A stretch of 19,390 bases of DNA from Shinella sp. (lineage in GTDB: Bacteria > Pseudomonadota > Alphaproteobacteria > Rhizobiales > Rhizobiaceae): positions 1 to 19,390 of the forward strand of contig QFQX01000067.1 in the NCBI GenBank assembly GCA_003248775.1, given 5' to 3'. Position numbers and translations under genes: made by a program. Below, in pieces: positions 7,183 through 13,297 of this stretch. The notes below the pieces were generated by a model. The model saw only the letters and a list, made by a program, of their open reading frames with translations. It searched no databases and was not told the DNA's origin. Every line of letters starts with the position of its first letter. The stretch's first letter is position 1.

Positions 7183-7653
7183 TCAGACCGTGCCGTAGGA
7201 GGCCTTGCGAATGCGCAGCAGGCTGACGAAGCCCGTTTCGGGGTCCGTCCAGGATCCCGTTTCCAGTCGACCGGTCACTTCGATCTGGGTGCTCGGCTGC
7301 ACGAACGTCTGTTTCTCATCGAGGTAGACGACTACGATATTATCAGGCCAGTCCGCATCGGAAGAGCAGAAGGGGCAAAGCGCCATCGGCACTTCGGTCA
7401 ATACGAAGAATGTCGCCTCGGCCTTCAACGGCGGAGCCATGAACCCACGCATGGCGATTTCTCGACCGTTCAACTCCTTGACCTTGGACGAAAACTCGAG
7501 CCCGAGGACGCTGACCTTGCCGTAGAGTTCGTCAAAGGTGAGATCGGTGTTTGCCGCAAGGCTTGGGCGGCTTCTGAGGCAGAGTGCGGAAAGCAGAAGG
7601 CTGCCGATGAAATGACGGCGGTCGAAAGGGGAGGATATGAAAGTTTTGGTCAT
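7183..7653 (-). CDS. Exported (probable Tat) DUF3299-like protein with CPFC motif
   Basis: This is a 156-residue protein of unknown function, first gene of the ABC operon. The N-terminus contains a twin-arginine stretch (DRRHFIGS, R12-R13), a hydrophobic segment and a likely cleavage site after SLA (residue 33), so it is probably exported folded by Tat. The mature part resembles, from memory, DUF3299-type proteins. It has a short beta-rich body (GREIAMRGFMAPPLKAEATFFVLTEVP) followed by C93-P-F-C96. This CxxC could bind a metal or be redox-active. GGGAG precedes the ATG by 7 bases. Genes of this type are known to travel with MacB-like ATPase/permease pairs, in some bacteria under zinc control. 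No Zur box is evident here. The assignment to the DUF is tentative. Confidence 0.75.
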   Translation of the reverse strand: MTKTFISSPFDRRHFIGSLLLSALCLRSRPSLAANTDLTFDELYGKVSVLGLEFSSKVKELNGREIAMRGFMAPPLKAEATFFVLTEVPMALCPFCSSDADWPDNIVVVYLDEKQTFVQPSTQIEVTGRLETGSWTDPETGFVSLLRIRKASYGTV

Positions 7654-7700
7654 GAAAGGTCTCCCGCAGTTGCGCCTTCTGGCTGCTCCCGCATGAAACG

Positions 7701-7730
7701 AAAATGGCCCGGGCGTTTTGCGCCCGGACC
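7701..7730 (-). terminator. Intrinsic terminator after the alkaline phosphatase gene
   Basis: A 7-bp GC-only stem CCGGGCG (7709-7715) / CGCCCGG (7721-7727) with a 5-base loop lies 18 bases after the phosphatase stop codon on the minus strand. It is followed by ATTTTCGTTTC on that strand. The T-run is interrupted, so some read-through into the downstream ABC operon is possible. No clear separate promoter for that operon is visible in the 92-base gap. Confidence 0.55.
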
Positions 7731-7745
7731 GGTATTGTCGAAAGA

Positions 7746-9500
7746 TTACTGCGTCTGCTTTGCGCCGAGCGCCATAGCGTCGGCCAGAACACGGTAGACG
7801 TCGCTCTGTTCCATGTAGCCACGGAAGCCTTCGGCGCCCGGGCCGGTTGCCTGCAGCACGACGTCGTCGACGGCGTGAACGCCCGAATCGCCGTCCTTCG
7901 GAATGTTGCCCTGCACGAAGACCGCGCCGGGGACATCCTTATAGGCTTCGTTGGCGACGTATTCCTTGTTCTCGTTCTGGACGGCCGGAACGAACGGACC
8001 GTCGAGCTTCGGACGGAAGGTTTCGTAGTGATCCGGGCCATTGTTGGCAGCGAGGAACAGGCGGCGCGAAACGTCCACGCGATCAGGATAGCCGTCGCCG
8101 TCCTTGTCCTCGTAGTTCGGGAAGCCGGCGTCGTCATAGGTGCCGACCTTCTCGCGCATTTCCGTACCTTCCTTCTCGTCATCGACGGTGCCGATGATCG
8201 AGACGCCATGGGTGTGGTCGCCGGTCACGATGATCAGGGTATCGGGGTTCTTCTCGGCGAATTCGCGGGCAACGCCCACGGCCTTGTCGAACTCGATGGT
8301 GTCGACCACGGCGCGGTCCCAGTCTAGCGGGTGGCTCATCTTGTCGACCGAAGCGCCTTCGACCATCAGGAAGAAGCCATCGGGGTTCTTGGAAAGCTCG
8401 CCAAGCGCGGCCTTGGTCATGTCGACCAGACCCGGCTGGTTCGGGAACTTTTCGACGGTGCCCTTCTTCAGGAATTCGCGGTCGAGCGTCACGTCCATGT
8501 TGCCGGTGTGGAACAGGCCGAGAAGCTTGCCGGTATTGGTGCCGGCAGCAGCGGAAAGCTCGGTCTTGTCGGTTGCGAGCGTATAGCCGGCTTCCTTGAA
8601 CAGCGAGATGTAATCCTTGTCGTCCTTGCGCTTGGAGCCGGGCACGTCCTTGGCGAGGAAATAGGCGGAGCCGCCGCCGAGCACCACTTCAGGCTTCAGG
8701 CCGTAGAACATGCCGACGATGTCGGCCTTGTCGCTGCGGCTGCGGGTGTGGGAAACGAGGGCCGCCGGCGTTGCATCTTCGATTTCGGCGGTGGAGACGA
8801 TGCCGATCGACTTCTTCGTCTGGCGACGCAGGGCTTCGGCCACGGTTTCGACCTTCGGGTCGTCCTGACTTGCCGGCGTGCGGTCTGCATAGACGCCGAG
8901 CGCGTTGACGCGCGACTTGTGGCCGGTCATGTAGGCCGACATGGTATTGGCGCTGTCGGTCGCGATCGAATGGGTCGAGGACGTGCCGATGAAGGCGACC
9001 GGTGGAACGTCGTCCATGGCGAGGCGGCCATCGGCCTTGCCCTCGGTCATGCCCTTGGACATGATGCGGGCGGCGGTGCGGTGCGCGACGGAAAGGCCGT
9101 CGGCGATCAGGAAGATCACGTTCTTGGCAACCGGCTTTTCAGCGGTGGCATAGACGTCCCAGTTGACCGACTTCGTCTCGTCGCCGGCAGTGACTTCAAC
9201 CTTGTAGGCGCCGGCCGGCAGCGAAACGCCGCGCAGGATCAGCGCAGAGCCGAGGATCTTGTCCTCCTTGCCCTTTTCTTCGGCCACGAATTCCGCCTCG
9301 GTGCCGAGCACCGACTTGTAGTCCTGGCCGTTCACGGTGATCTTGACGTCTTCCGGCTTCACGACGTTCTTCAACTCGACCTTGAAGTCGAATGGCGAAC
9401 CCGAAAGGATGGTGGCGCGGTCGAGCGGATAGACGGTGGCGGCATTGGCGGCACCGGCGAGCATCGTGGATGCCACGAGGGCTGCAAAGAGCGTGCGCAT
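7746..9500 (-). CDS. phoA: Secreted alkaline phosphatase (PhoA family) with N-terminal beta domain and EF-hand-like loop
   Basis: The 584-residue precursor hydrolyses phosphate monoesters outside the cytoplasm. Residues 1-20 form a Sec signal peptide ending AGAANA. About residues 21-120 look like a small beta-sandwich domain not present in E. coli PhoA. The catalytic domain shows NVIFLIADG (metal ligand D134), the nucleophile loop TDSAN (S183), MVEGASVDKMSH (E381, D386, H390), TGDHTHG (D428, H429) and a C-terminal GVHAVDD (H542), the expected zinc and magnesium ligands. Residues 465-476 (DKDGDGYPDRVD) resemble a calcium-binding EF-hand or dockerin loop. I start at the ATG at 9500, with AGGA upstream. 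An upstream in-frame ATG at 9566 lies inside the Pho box and is rejected. Induction by phosphate starvation through PhoB is expected. Confidence 0.92.
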   Translation of the reverse strand: MRTLFAALVASTMLAGAANAATVYPLDRATILSGSPFDFKVELKNVVKPEDVKITVNGQDYKSVLGTEAEFVAEEKGKEDKILGSALILRGVSLPAGAYKVEVTAGDETKSVNWDVYATAEKPVAKNVIFLIADGLSVAHRTAARIMSKGMTEGKADGRLAMDDVPPVAFIGTSSTHSIATDSANTMSAYMTGHKSRVNALGVYADRTPASQDDPKVETVAEALRRQTKKSIGIVSTAEIEDATPAALVSHTRSRSDKADIVGMFYGLKPEVVLGGGSAYFLAKDVPGSKRKDDKDYISLFKEAGYTLATDKTELSAAAGTNTGKLLGLFHTGNMDVTLDREFLKKGTVEKFPNQPGLVDMTKAALGELSKNPDGFFLMVEGASVDKMSHPLDWDRAVVDTIEFDKAVGVAREFAEKNPDTLIIVTGDHTHGVSIIGTVDDEKEGTEMREKVGTYDDAGFPNYEDKDGDGYPDRVDVSRRLFLAANNGPDHYETFRPKLDGPFVPAVQNENKEYVANEAYKDVPGAVFVQGNIPKDGDSGVHAVDDVVLQATGPGAEGFRGYMEQSDVYRVLADAMALGAKQTQ

Positions 9501-9543
9501 GGGTTTTTCCTCGCAAAAATGTTCAATTGGAAAAGGCAGGCCT

Positions 9544-9577
9544 GCTATAGTCGCCCTGAATGACACTTGGATGACGT
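9544..9577 (-). promoter_or_regulatory. Pho box and -10 element of the alkaline phosphatase promoter
   Basis: On the minus strand, ACGTCAT-CCAA-GTGTCAT (9577-9560) matches the PhoB consensus CTGTCAT-N4-CTGTCAT at 11 of 14 positions. A TATAGC -10 follows at 9549-9544, ten bases after the box, which is the canonical spacing for PhoB-activated promoters where the box replaces the -35. The predicted transcript start is near 9537, about 37 bases before the phoA ATG. Confidence 0.75.
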
Positions 9578-9682
9578 GGCCGGATCCAAGGCTTCGCCTT
9601 GCCGTTGCGGGGTCTGCGGGCTGCTGGAATCTTACCGGACAAGCGGGAAGGGGCGTTCAGGCCTCGGCTTTTCCGTCGCGTT

Positions 9683-10180
9683 TCAAATTCCCCTGCGAGC
9701 AAGGTCGGTGAAATCTTCGCCCTTGATCATGTGGATCTGTTCGTCGCGCGAATGGGTGATCCCCACACGCTCGTAGAATCCTTGAGCCTGCGTGTTACCG
9801 GTATCGACCGAAAGACGCAGGTAGCGGGCGCCCTTTTCAAAGCCGCGGACTGCTGCCGCCTGCAGGAGCCGCTCGCCGATCCGCTTGCCGCGAAAGATCT
9901 CTTCGACATAGAGATCCTGAACATAGATCCCCGGCTCGCCCCGAAAGGTCGAGAAGCTCGCAAATGTCAGGCACATGCCGGCGAAATGGCCATCGACCTC
10001 GGCAATCAGGCCATCGAAGGCCGGCCGTTCGCCGAAGCCGTGAAGAAGCAGGTCGGCCGGTGTGCTGAGAACCTTGTGCTGGCTGCCGACATGATCGGCG
10101 AGTGCCAGAATGCCGGAATGAAGCAGATCGACGTCCTCGGGGCGCGCATCGCGTATGCTGACGGATTTGTGGTCGGGCAT
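9683..10180 (-). CDS. GNAT family N-acetyltransferase
   Basis: This 165-residue protein has the GCN5-related acetyltransferase fold. It begins with SVSIRDARPEDVDLL. The central strand and acetyl-CoA pyrophosphate loop read YVQDLYVEEIFRGKRIGERLL, with R97-G-K-R-I-G102 as the Q/R-x-x-G-x-G/A motif. The C-terminal part RLSVDTGNTQAQGFYERVGI is the usual motif B, including the conserved FYE. The DLYV-x-x-x-x-RG pattern is reminiscent of diamine or amino-acid acetyltransferases, but the acceptor is unknown. I choose the ATG at 10180, which begins directly before the first GNAT strand. A longer frame up to 10330 would run through the small-RNA hairpins and is rejected. The ribosome binding site is weak. 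The gene is probably monocistronic, with the Pho-box promoter starting after it. Confidence 0.85.
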   Translation of the reverse strand: MPDHKSVSIRDARPEDVDLLHSGILALADHVGSQHKVLSTPADLLLHGFGERPAFDGLIAEVDGHFAGMCLTFASFSTFRGEPGIYVQDLYVEEIFRGKRIGERLLQAAAVRGFEKGARYLRLSVDTGNTQAQGFYERVGITHSRDEQIHMIKGEDFTDLARRGI

Positions 10181-10270
10181 GGTCGTTTCTCGGGCGAAGA
10201 TGCGTCGGAACATCCACCAGCCGGGATCATTTTTCAAATGGAAGTTTGGAAGGCAGATCGGGAATACGCC

Positions 10271-10400
10271 CAAAATGAAAAGAGCCCGGCGCGGGAGGAG
10301 GTGCGCCAGGCTCTTGAACTTGATCGGCAATTGGGAGGAGGAGGAGTATTGCCGATCCTATCTCGCGGCGCTGGGAGGAGGAGTGCGCCGCTTCGATGAT
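10271..10400 (-). ncRNA. Small RNA with three hairpins, each exposing CCTCCTCCC (cuckoo/CcsR, alpha-r14-like)
   Basis: Read on the minus strand, three successive hairpins are visible. The first pairs 10385-10391 with 10365-10371 (7 bp, loop ACTCCTCCTCCCA). The second pairs 10348-10357 with 10322-10331 (10 bp, loop ACTCCTCCTCCTCCCA). The third pairs 10303-10315 with 10280-10292 (12 pairs, one A-C mismatch, loop ACCTCCTCCC). The third stem is followed by CTTTTCATTTTG, an intrinsic terminator. A TATATT -10 at 10409-10404 would start transcription near 10397, just before the first hairpin. The loops are complementary to the Shine-Dalgarno GGAGG. This is the hallmark of the CCUCCUCCC-motif stress RNAs (CcsR of Rhodobacter, alpha-r14 of rhizobia), which act post-transcriptionally. 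No DUF1127 gene, the usual CcsR neighbour, is seen. The exact 5' end is inferred. Confidence 0.8.
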
Positions 10401-10453
10401 TCGAATATAGTCATATCGCTTTGAATGAATAGTCCTGTTGCTGCAATGCACCG

Positions 10454-10468
10454 ATGCATTTAATGCAT
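10454..10468. repeat. Short palindrome ATGCAT-TTA-ATGCAT
   Basis: Two ATGCAT hexamers flank TTA, forming a 15-base inverted repeat in AT-rich sequence about 60 bases upstream of the predicted small-RNA start. A third partial copy (ATGCA) lies at 10446. It could be an operator, but nothing identifies a regulator. Confidence 0.3.
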
Positions 10469-10484
10469 GGCTATCTGTCGCAAA

Positions 10485-10519
10485 GCTGAATCGGAGCGCT
10501 TTGGATGGGCCGATTCAGC
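10485..10519. terminator. 10-bp inverted repeat, possible bidirectional terminator
   Basis: GCTGAATCGG (10485-10494) pairs perfectly with CCGATTCAGC (10510-10519) around a 15-base loop. It is followed by GTTTTC on the plus strand and by TTTG on the minus strand. It lies between the serine dehydrogenase stop and the small RNA, so it may insulate the two, although the T-tracts are short. Confidence 0.35.
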
Positions 10520-10543
10520 GTTTTCATGTCCGACGAAAGTCAA

Positions 10544-10566
10544 AATTGCCGTATCTGGAGGCAATT
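10544..10566 (-). terminator. Candidate terminator of the serine dehydrogenase transcript
   Basis: On the minus strand AATTGCC (10566-10560) and GGCAATT (10550-10544) form a 7-bp stem with a 9-base loop. The 3' arm runs into AATTTTGAC. It lies 85 bases after the dehydrogenase stop. The T-run is short, so the call is tentative. Confidence 0.35.
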
Positions 10567-10650
10567 CTGACTTGAAAATGGTCAATTGGGCTCCCGAAAC
10601 GCATGAACCGGCGAAAGAGCTGCGAGCCGGGCCAAACGGAAAACCTCGCG

Positions 10651-11400
10651 TCATTTCTCCCTGTGAACCTGAAAACCCGCCCATGACTGGCTGACGGGCA
10701 TGATTTCCAGGCTGTTGATGTTGATATGCACGGGCTGGGAGGCGACCCAGTGGATAGTGTTGGCGATGTCCTCGGGCTGGATCGCATGCGCGCCGCCATA
10801 GAGCGCATCATAGGCATCCTGGTTTCCGCCTGTTCTGACCAGCGTGAATTCGCTTTCGCAGAGGCCGGGTTCGATCGAGGTGACTCGAACGCCCTTGCCA
10901 TGCAGGTCGGAACGAAGGCCGAGCGAGAACTGGCGCAGGAAGGCCTTGGTGCCAGCATAGACATTACCGCCGGAATAGGGCCAGTGGGCCGCGACCGAAG
11001 AGAGGTTGACGATCATGCCGCGTCGCTCGATCAGCGTCGGCAGCAGGTGATGGGTGATCGCCAGGAGACCGGTGATGTTGGTGTTGACCATTGTCTTCCA
11101 GTCGGCGAGCGGAACCTGCGGCGCAGGTGCGGTGCCGAGCGCAAGCCCGGCATTGTTGACGAGGACATCGATACCCGCAAAGGCTTCCGGCAGGCCGGTC
11201 AGCGCGTCGCGCATGCCGTCCTCATCCGTGATGTCGAAGGCGAGTCCGTGAAATGCGCCACCCAGTTCGGCGGCGAGTTCGTCCAGCCGCGCCTGACGCC
11301 GACCGGTGCCGACGACCTTCCAGCCCTCGGCGACGAAGCGCCGTGCCGTTGCTGCGCCAAAGCCGGCGGTTGCGCCGGTGATCAGGATTGTGCCGCTCAT
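10651..11400 (-). CDS. NADP-dependent serine 3-dehydrogenase / YdfG-like short-chain dehydrogenase
   Basis: The 249-residue protein is a classical short-chain dehydrogenase. It has the cofactor loop TGATAGFG (9-16), NNAG at 82-85 and the catalytic S135 / Y148-x-x-x-K152 set (NLSSV and VYAGTKAF). R34-R35 after the second strand fit NADP preference. Length, start MSGTILITGAT and the C-terminal motif INSLEIMPVSQSWAGFQVHRE agree closely with my memory of the characterised Agrobacterium serine 3-dehydrogenase. That enzyme oxidises the serine hydroxyl, giving 2-aminomalonate semialdehyde, and is related to E. coli YdfG. The AGGATACGGGAC leader provides the ribosome binding site. The gene is divergent from the sulfatase-family gene, with a 194-base shared upstream region. 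Substrate is by family and needs assay. Confidence 0.9.
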   Translation of the reverse strand: MSGTILITGATAGFGAATARRFVAEGWKVVGTGRRQARLDELAAELGGAFHGLAFDITDEDGMRDALTGLPEAFAGIDVLVNNAGLALGTAPAPQVPLADWKTMVNTNITGLLAITHHLLPTLIERRGMIVNLSSVAAHWPYSGGNVYAGTKAFLRQFSLGLRSDLHGKGVRVTSIEPGLCESEFTLVRTGGNQDAYDALYGGAHAIQPEDIANTIHWVASQPVHININSLEIMPVSQSWAGFQVHREK

Positions 11401-11431
11401 GTCCCGTATCCTTTTGTCGAGATTGCTGTCT

Positions 11432-11485
11432 CCTCAGGTTTTAGGGCACTGGCCGCCTCAGGCAAGCGTGCGTAGGTTCCTCAGG
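11432..11485. repeat. Three CCTCAGG direct repeats in the divergent promoter region
   Basis: CCTCAGG occurs at 11432-11438, 11456-11462 and 11479-11485, that is, spaced 24 and 23 bases start to start, close to two helical turns. All lie in the same orientation between the divergent serine dehydrogenase and sulfatase-family genes. Regular spacing suggests possible regulator binding sites, but no known regulator is recognised. Confidence 0.3.
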
Positions 11486-11594
11486 AAAATACGACCGTGC
11501 TTTTTCATTTGCGTGTTGCCGGACGACGGGAAAATCTGTGTGTCTGGCGCGCCGAATCGAATGCGCGCTACAAGAAAGTTCCGGAGGGCCGCTC

Positions 11595-13115
11595 ATGAAG
11601 CCGAACATACTTTTGATTACGGCCGACCAGTGGCGAGGCGATTGCCTGTCCGCGGTCGGACATCCTGTGGTCAGGACACCGAATATCGATGTGTTGGCGG
11701 TCGAAGGCGTGCTTTTCCGTCGCCACTATGCCGGTGCCGCACCCTGTTCGCCGGCCCGCGCCTCGCTCTACACAGGGCTTTACCAGATGAACCATCGGGT
11801 CTGCCGCAACGGTTCGCCGCTCGATGCCCGTTTCGACAATATCGCGCTTGCCGCCCGGCGGGCAGGTTACGACCCGACGGTCTTCGGCTATACCGATGTT
11901 TCCCCGGATCCGCGGCCTCTCGATCCCAACGATCCGGTGCTGACCTCCTATGAAGGCATTCTTCCCGGCTTCACCGTCGGCCAGATCCTGCTGGAGCACG
12001 AACGCCACTGGCTGGGCTGGCTGCGGGCGAAAGGACATACCGATGCCGTCGATCGCAGTGTCCACCGGACCGCTTCGCCGGGTGATAGCCGTGTTGGCAA
12101 AGATCCTCCTCGCTATTCGAAGGACGAAACTCAGACGGCGTTCCTTGCGGAAGCCTTCCTGAACTGGCGCGAGACGCAGGATCGCCCCTGGTTTGCCCAT
12201 GTCTCCTTCCTTCGCCCGCATCCGCCTTTCTGTGTGCCTGAGCCCTACAATAGCATGTTTGCAAGCGGCGAAGGGCCGGCTTATGCCCGCGCCGACAGTC
12301 GCGACGAAGAGGCGGCAATCCATCCGTTCATTCGTCATGCGATGGACGGCCTGCACAAATCGAGCTTCGTCCATGGCGCGACGGGGCCTTTGAGCGAATG
12401 GCGGGAGGAGGATTTTGATCGCATCAGGGCGATCTATTTCGGCATGATCGCCGAGGTCGATGCCCAGATCGGGCGCATTTTCGATGTGTTGCGTGCCTGC
12501 GGAGACTGGGAGAATACCATCGTGGTCTTCACCTCCGACCACGGCGAGATGATGGGCGACCATTGGGCGCTGGGCAAGGGCGGCTATCACGACGGCAGCT
12601 ACCATATCCCGCTGGTGATCCGAGATCCTGCGGCAACCGCGTCAGCAGGAAAGCAGATCGAGGCCTTTACCGCCGCAGCCGACATCATGCCGACACTCTG
12701 CGAGCGGCTCGGCCTCGTTGCCCGTAATCATCAGGATGGCGCGTCTCTCATGCCGTTCCTGCGTGGTGACCAGCCGGGCCGCTGGCGGGACGCGGCCTTC
12801 TTCGAATTCGATTTCCGCGAGGTGGCAACCGGTGCCGCCGAAAAGCATTTCGATCTGCCGTCGAACCTCTGCAATCTCTCGGTCATCCGTGACGAAGCTT
12901 TCAAATATGTGCATTTCGCCGGCCTGCCGCCGCTCCTGTTCGATCTCCAAAGGGATCCGATGGAGCTGCACGATGTTGCCGGGGAGCCGGATTATGCCGG
13001 AACCCGGCTACGCTATGCGGAGAAGCTGCTGACATTGCGCGCCGCACATCTGGACCAGACACTTGCCTATACGGAGCTGACGGAGGCCGGCCCCGTCAGC
13101 CGGCCGAGACGCTGA
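11595..13115 (+). CDS. Sulfatase-family hydrolase, phosphonate monoester hydrolase-like
   Basis: The 506-residue cytoplasmic enzyme belongs to the formylglycine-dependent sulfatase branch of the alkaline phosphatase superfamily. The maturation motif is C51-S-P-A-R, where C51 would be oxidised to formylglycine. The metal site shows D11-Q12 at the N-terminus and D315-H316 in FTSDHGEMMGDH, with K328 and H337 downstream. Length and long stretches (TPN-x-D, LYTGLY-x-MNHR, RPHPPF, CSLCVI-like NLSVIRDE-x-KYVHFAGLPPL-FDL) resemble the phosphonate monoester hydrolase of Rhizobium leguminosarum. These are promiscuous enzymes acting on phosphonate and phosphodiester bonds and sulfate esters. There is no signal peptide. 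I start at the ATG at 11595 with GGAGGG 6 bases upstream, not at the in-frame ATG at 11538. True substrate is unknown. Confidence 0.87.
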   Translation: MKPNILLITADQWRGDCLSAVGHPVVRTPNIDVLAVEGVLFRRHYAGAAPCSPARASLYTGLYQMNHRVCRNGSPLDARFDNIALAARRAGYDPTVFGYTDVSPDPRPLDPNDPVLTSYEGILPGFTVGQILLEHERHWLGWLRAKGHTDAVDRSVHRTASPGDSRVGKDPPRYSKDETQTAFLAEAFLNWRETQDRPWFAHVSFLRPHPPFCVPEPYNSMFASGEGPAYARADSRDEEAAIHPFIRHAMDGLHKSSFVHGATGPLSEWREEDFDRIRAIYFGMIAEVDAQIGRIFDVLRACGDWENTIVVFTSDHGEMMGDHWALGKGGYHDGSYHIPLVIRDPAATASAGKQIEAFTAAADIMPTLCERLGLVARNHQDGASLMPFLRGDQPGRWRDAAFFEFDFREVATGAAEKHFDLPSNLCNLSVIRDEAFKYVHFAGLPPLLFDLQRDPMELHDVAGEPDYAGTRLRYAEKLLTLRAAHLDQTLAYTELTEAGPVSRPRR

Positions 13116-13171
13116 CGGTTTCGAAAACGGTAGTGCTCCCATCCGCTATGGTTTATAGCCGGACCAACGTC

Positions 13172-13271
13172 ATAGAGCATCTCAGGCGAAACGGAGTCGC
13201 TTCCGATGCTCTATCTCTTTGTTTGCAAGCAATTCCGGACGCAAAACCGGTTGCCGCTTTTGCTGGAATTG
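13172..13271. repeat. Rhizobial intergenic palindromic element (two hairpins)
   Basis: Two elaborate inverted repeats lie side by side before the RNase D gene. The first has 10-bp arms 13172-13181 (ATAGAGCATC) and 13205-13214 (GATGCTCTAT), with a nested GCGA/TCGC stem. The second has CAATTCC (13230-13236) / GGAATTG (13265-13271), inner GCAAAA (13241-13246) / TTTTGC (13258-13263) and an innermost CGG-TTG-CCG hairpin. The TAGAGCAT...ATGCTCTA and AATTCCGG-x-CGCAAAACCG...TTTTGCTGGAATT patterns are recalled as very common intergenic repeats in rhizobial genomes (RIME/REP-like). Copy number in this genome cannot be checked here. Confidence 0.65.
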
Positions 13272-13297
13272 TTCCATCCGCGATCTGGAGAGCATGA

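Noticed and set aside
8331..9563. Long plus-strand frame (410 aa) opposite the alkaline phosphatase
   Set aside because: It is a high-GC shadow of the clear phoA reading frame. Its translation is rich in Gly/His/Arg, has no recognisable domain, and lies fully antisense to a catalytic-motif-complete gene.
9501..9566. N-terminal extension of PhoA from the ATG at 9566
   Set aside because: That ATG lies within the Pho box and upstream of the predicted transcript start. The extension would also bury the signal peptide.
9587..9601. CAAGGC-TTC-GCCTTG hairpin between the GNAT gene and the Pho box as a terminator
   Set aside because: The stem is perfect but only 6 bp, and it is followed on the minus strand by GATCCGG with no T-run, so a terminator call is not supported.
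10280..10391. Three recurring GGGAGGAGG motifs considered as a CRISPR or simple tandem repeat
   Set aside because: Only the loop motif recurs. The flanking stems differ and are self-complementary, so it fits hairpin loops of an RNA, not a repeat-spacer array.
10181..10451. Minus-strand coding possibilities (GNAT extension to 10330; 74-aa frame 10227-10451)
   Set aside because: Both read through the three hairpins of the small RNA and give Pro/Leu/Ser-rich sequence from the CCTCCTCCC loops. The GNAT domain begins only at 10180.
11568..12605. 345-aa minus-strand frame opposite the sulfatase-family gene
   Set aside because: It is a shadow of a gene with intact CSPAR and metal motifs, and shows no domain of its own.
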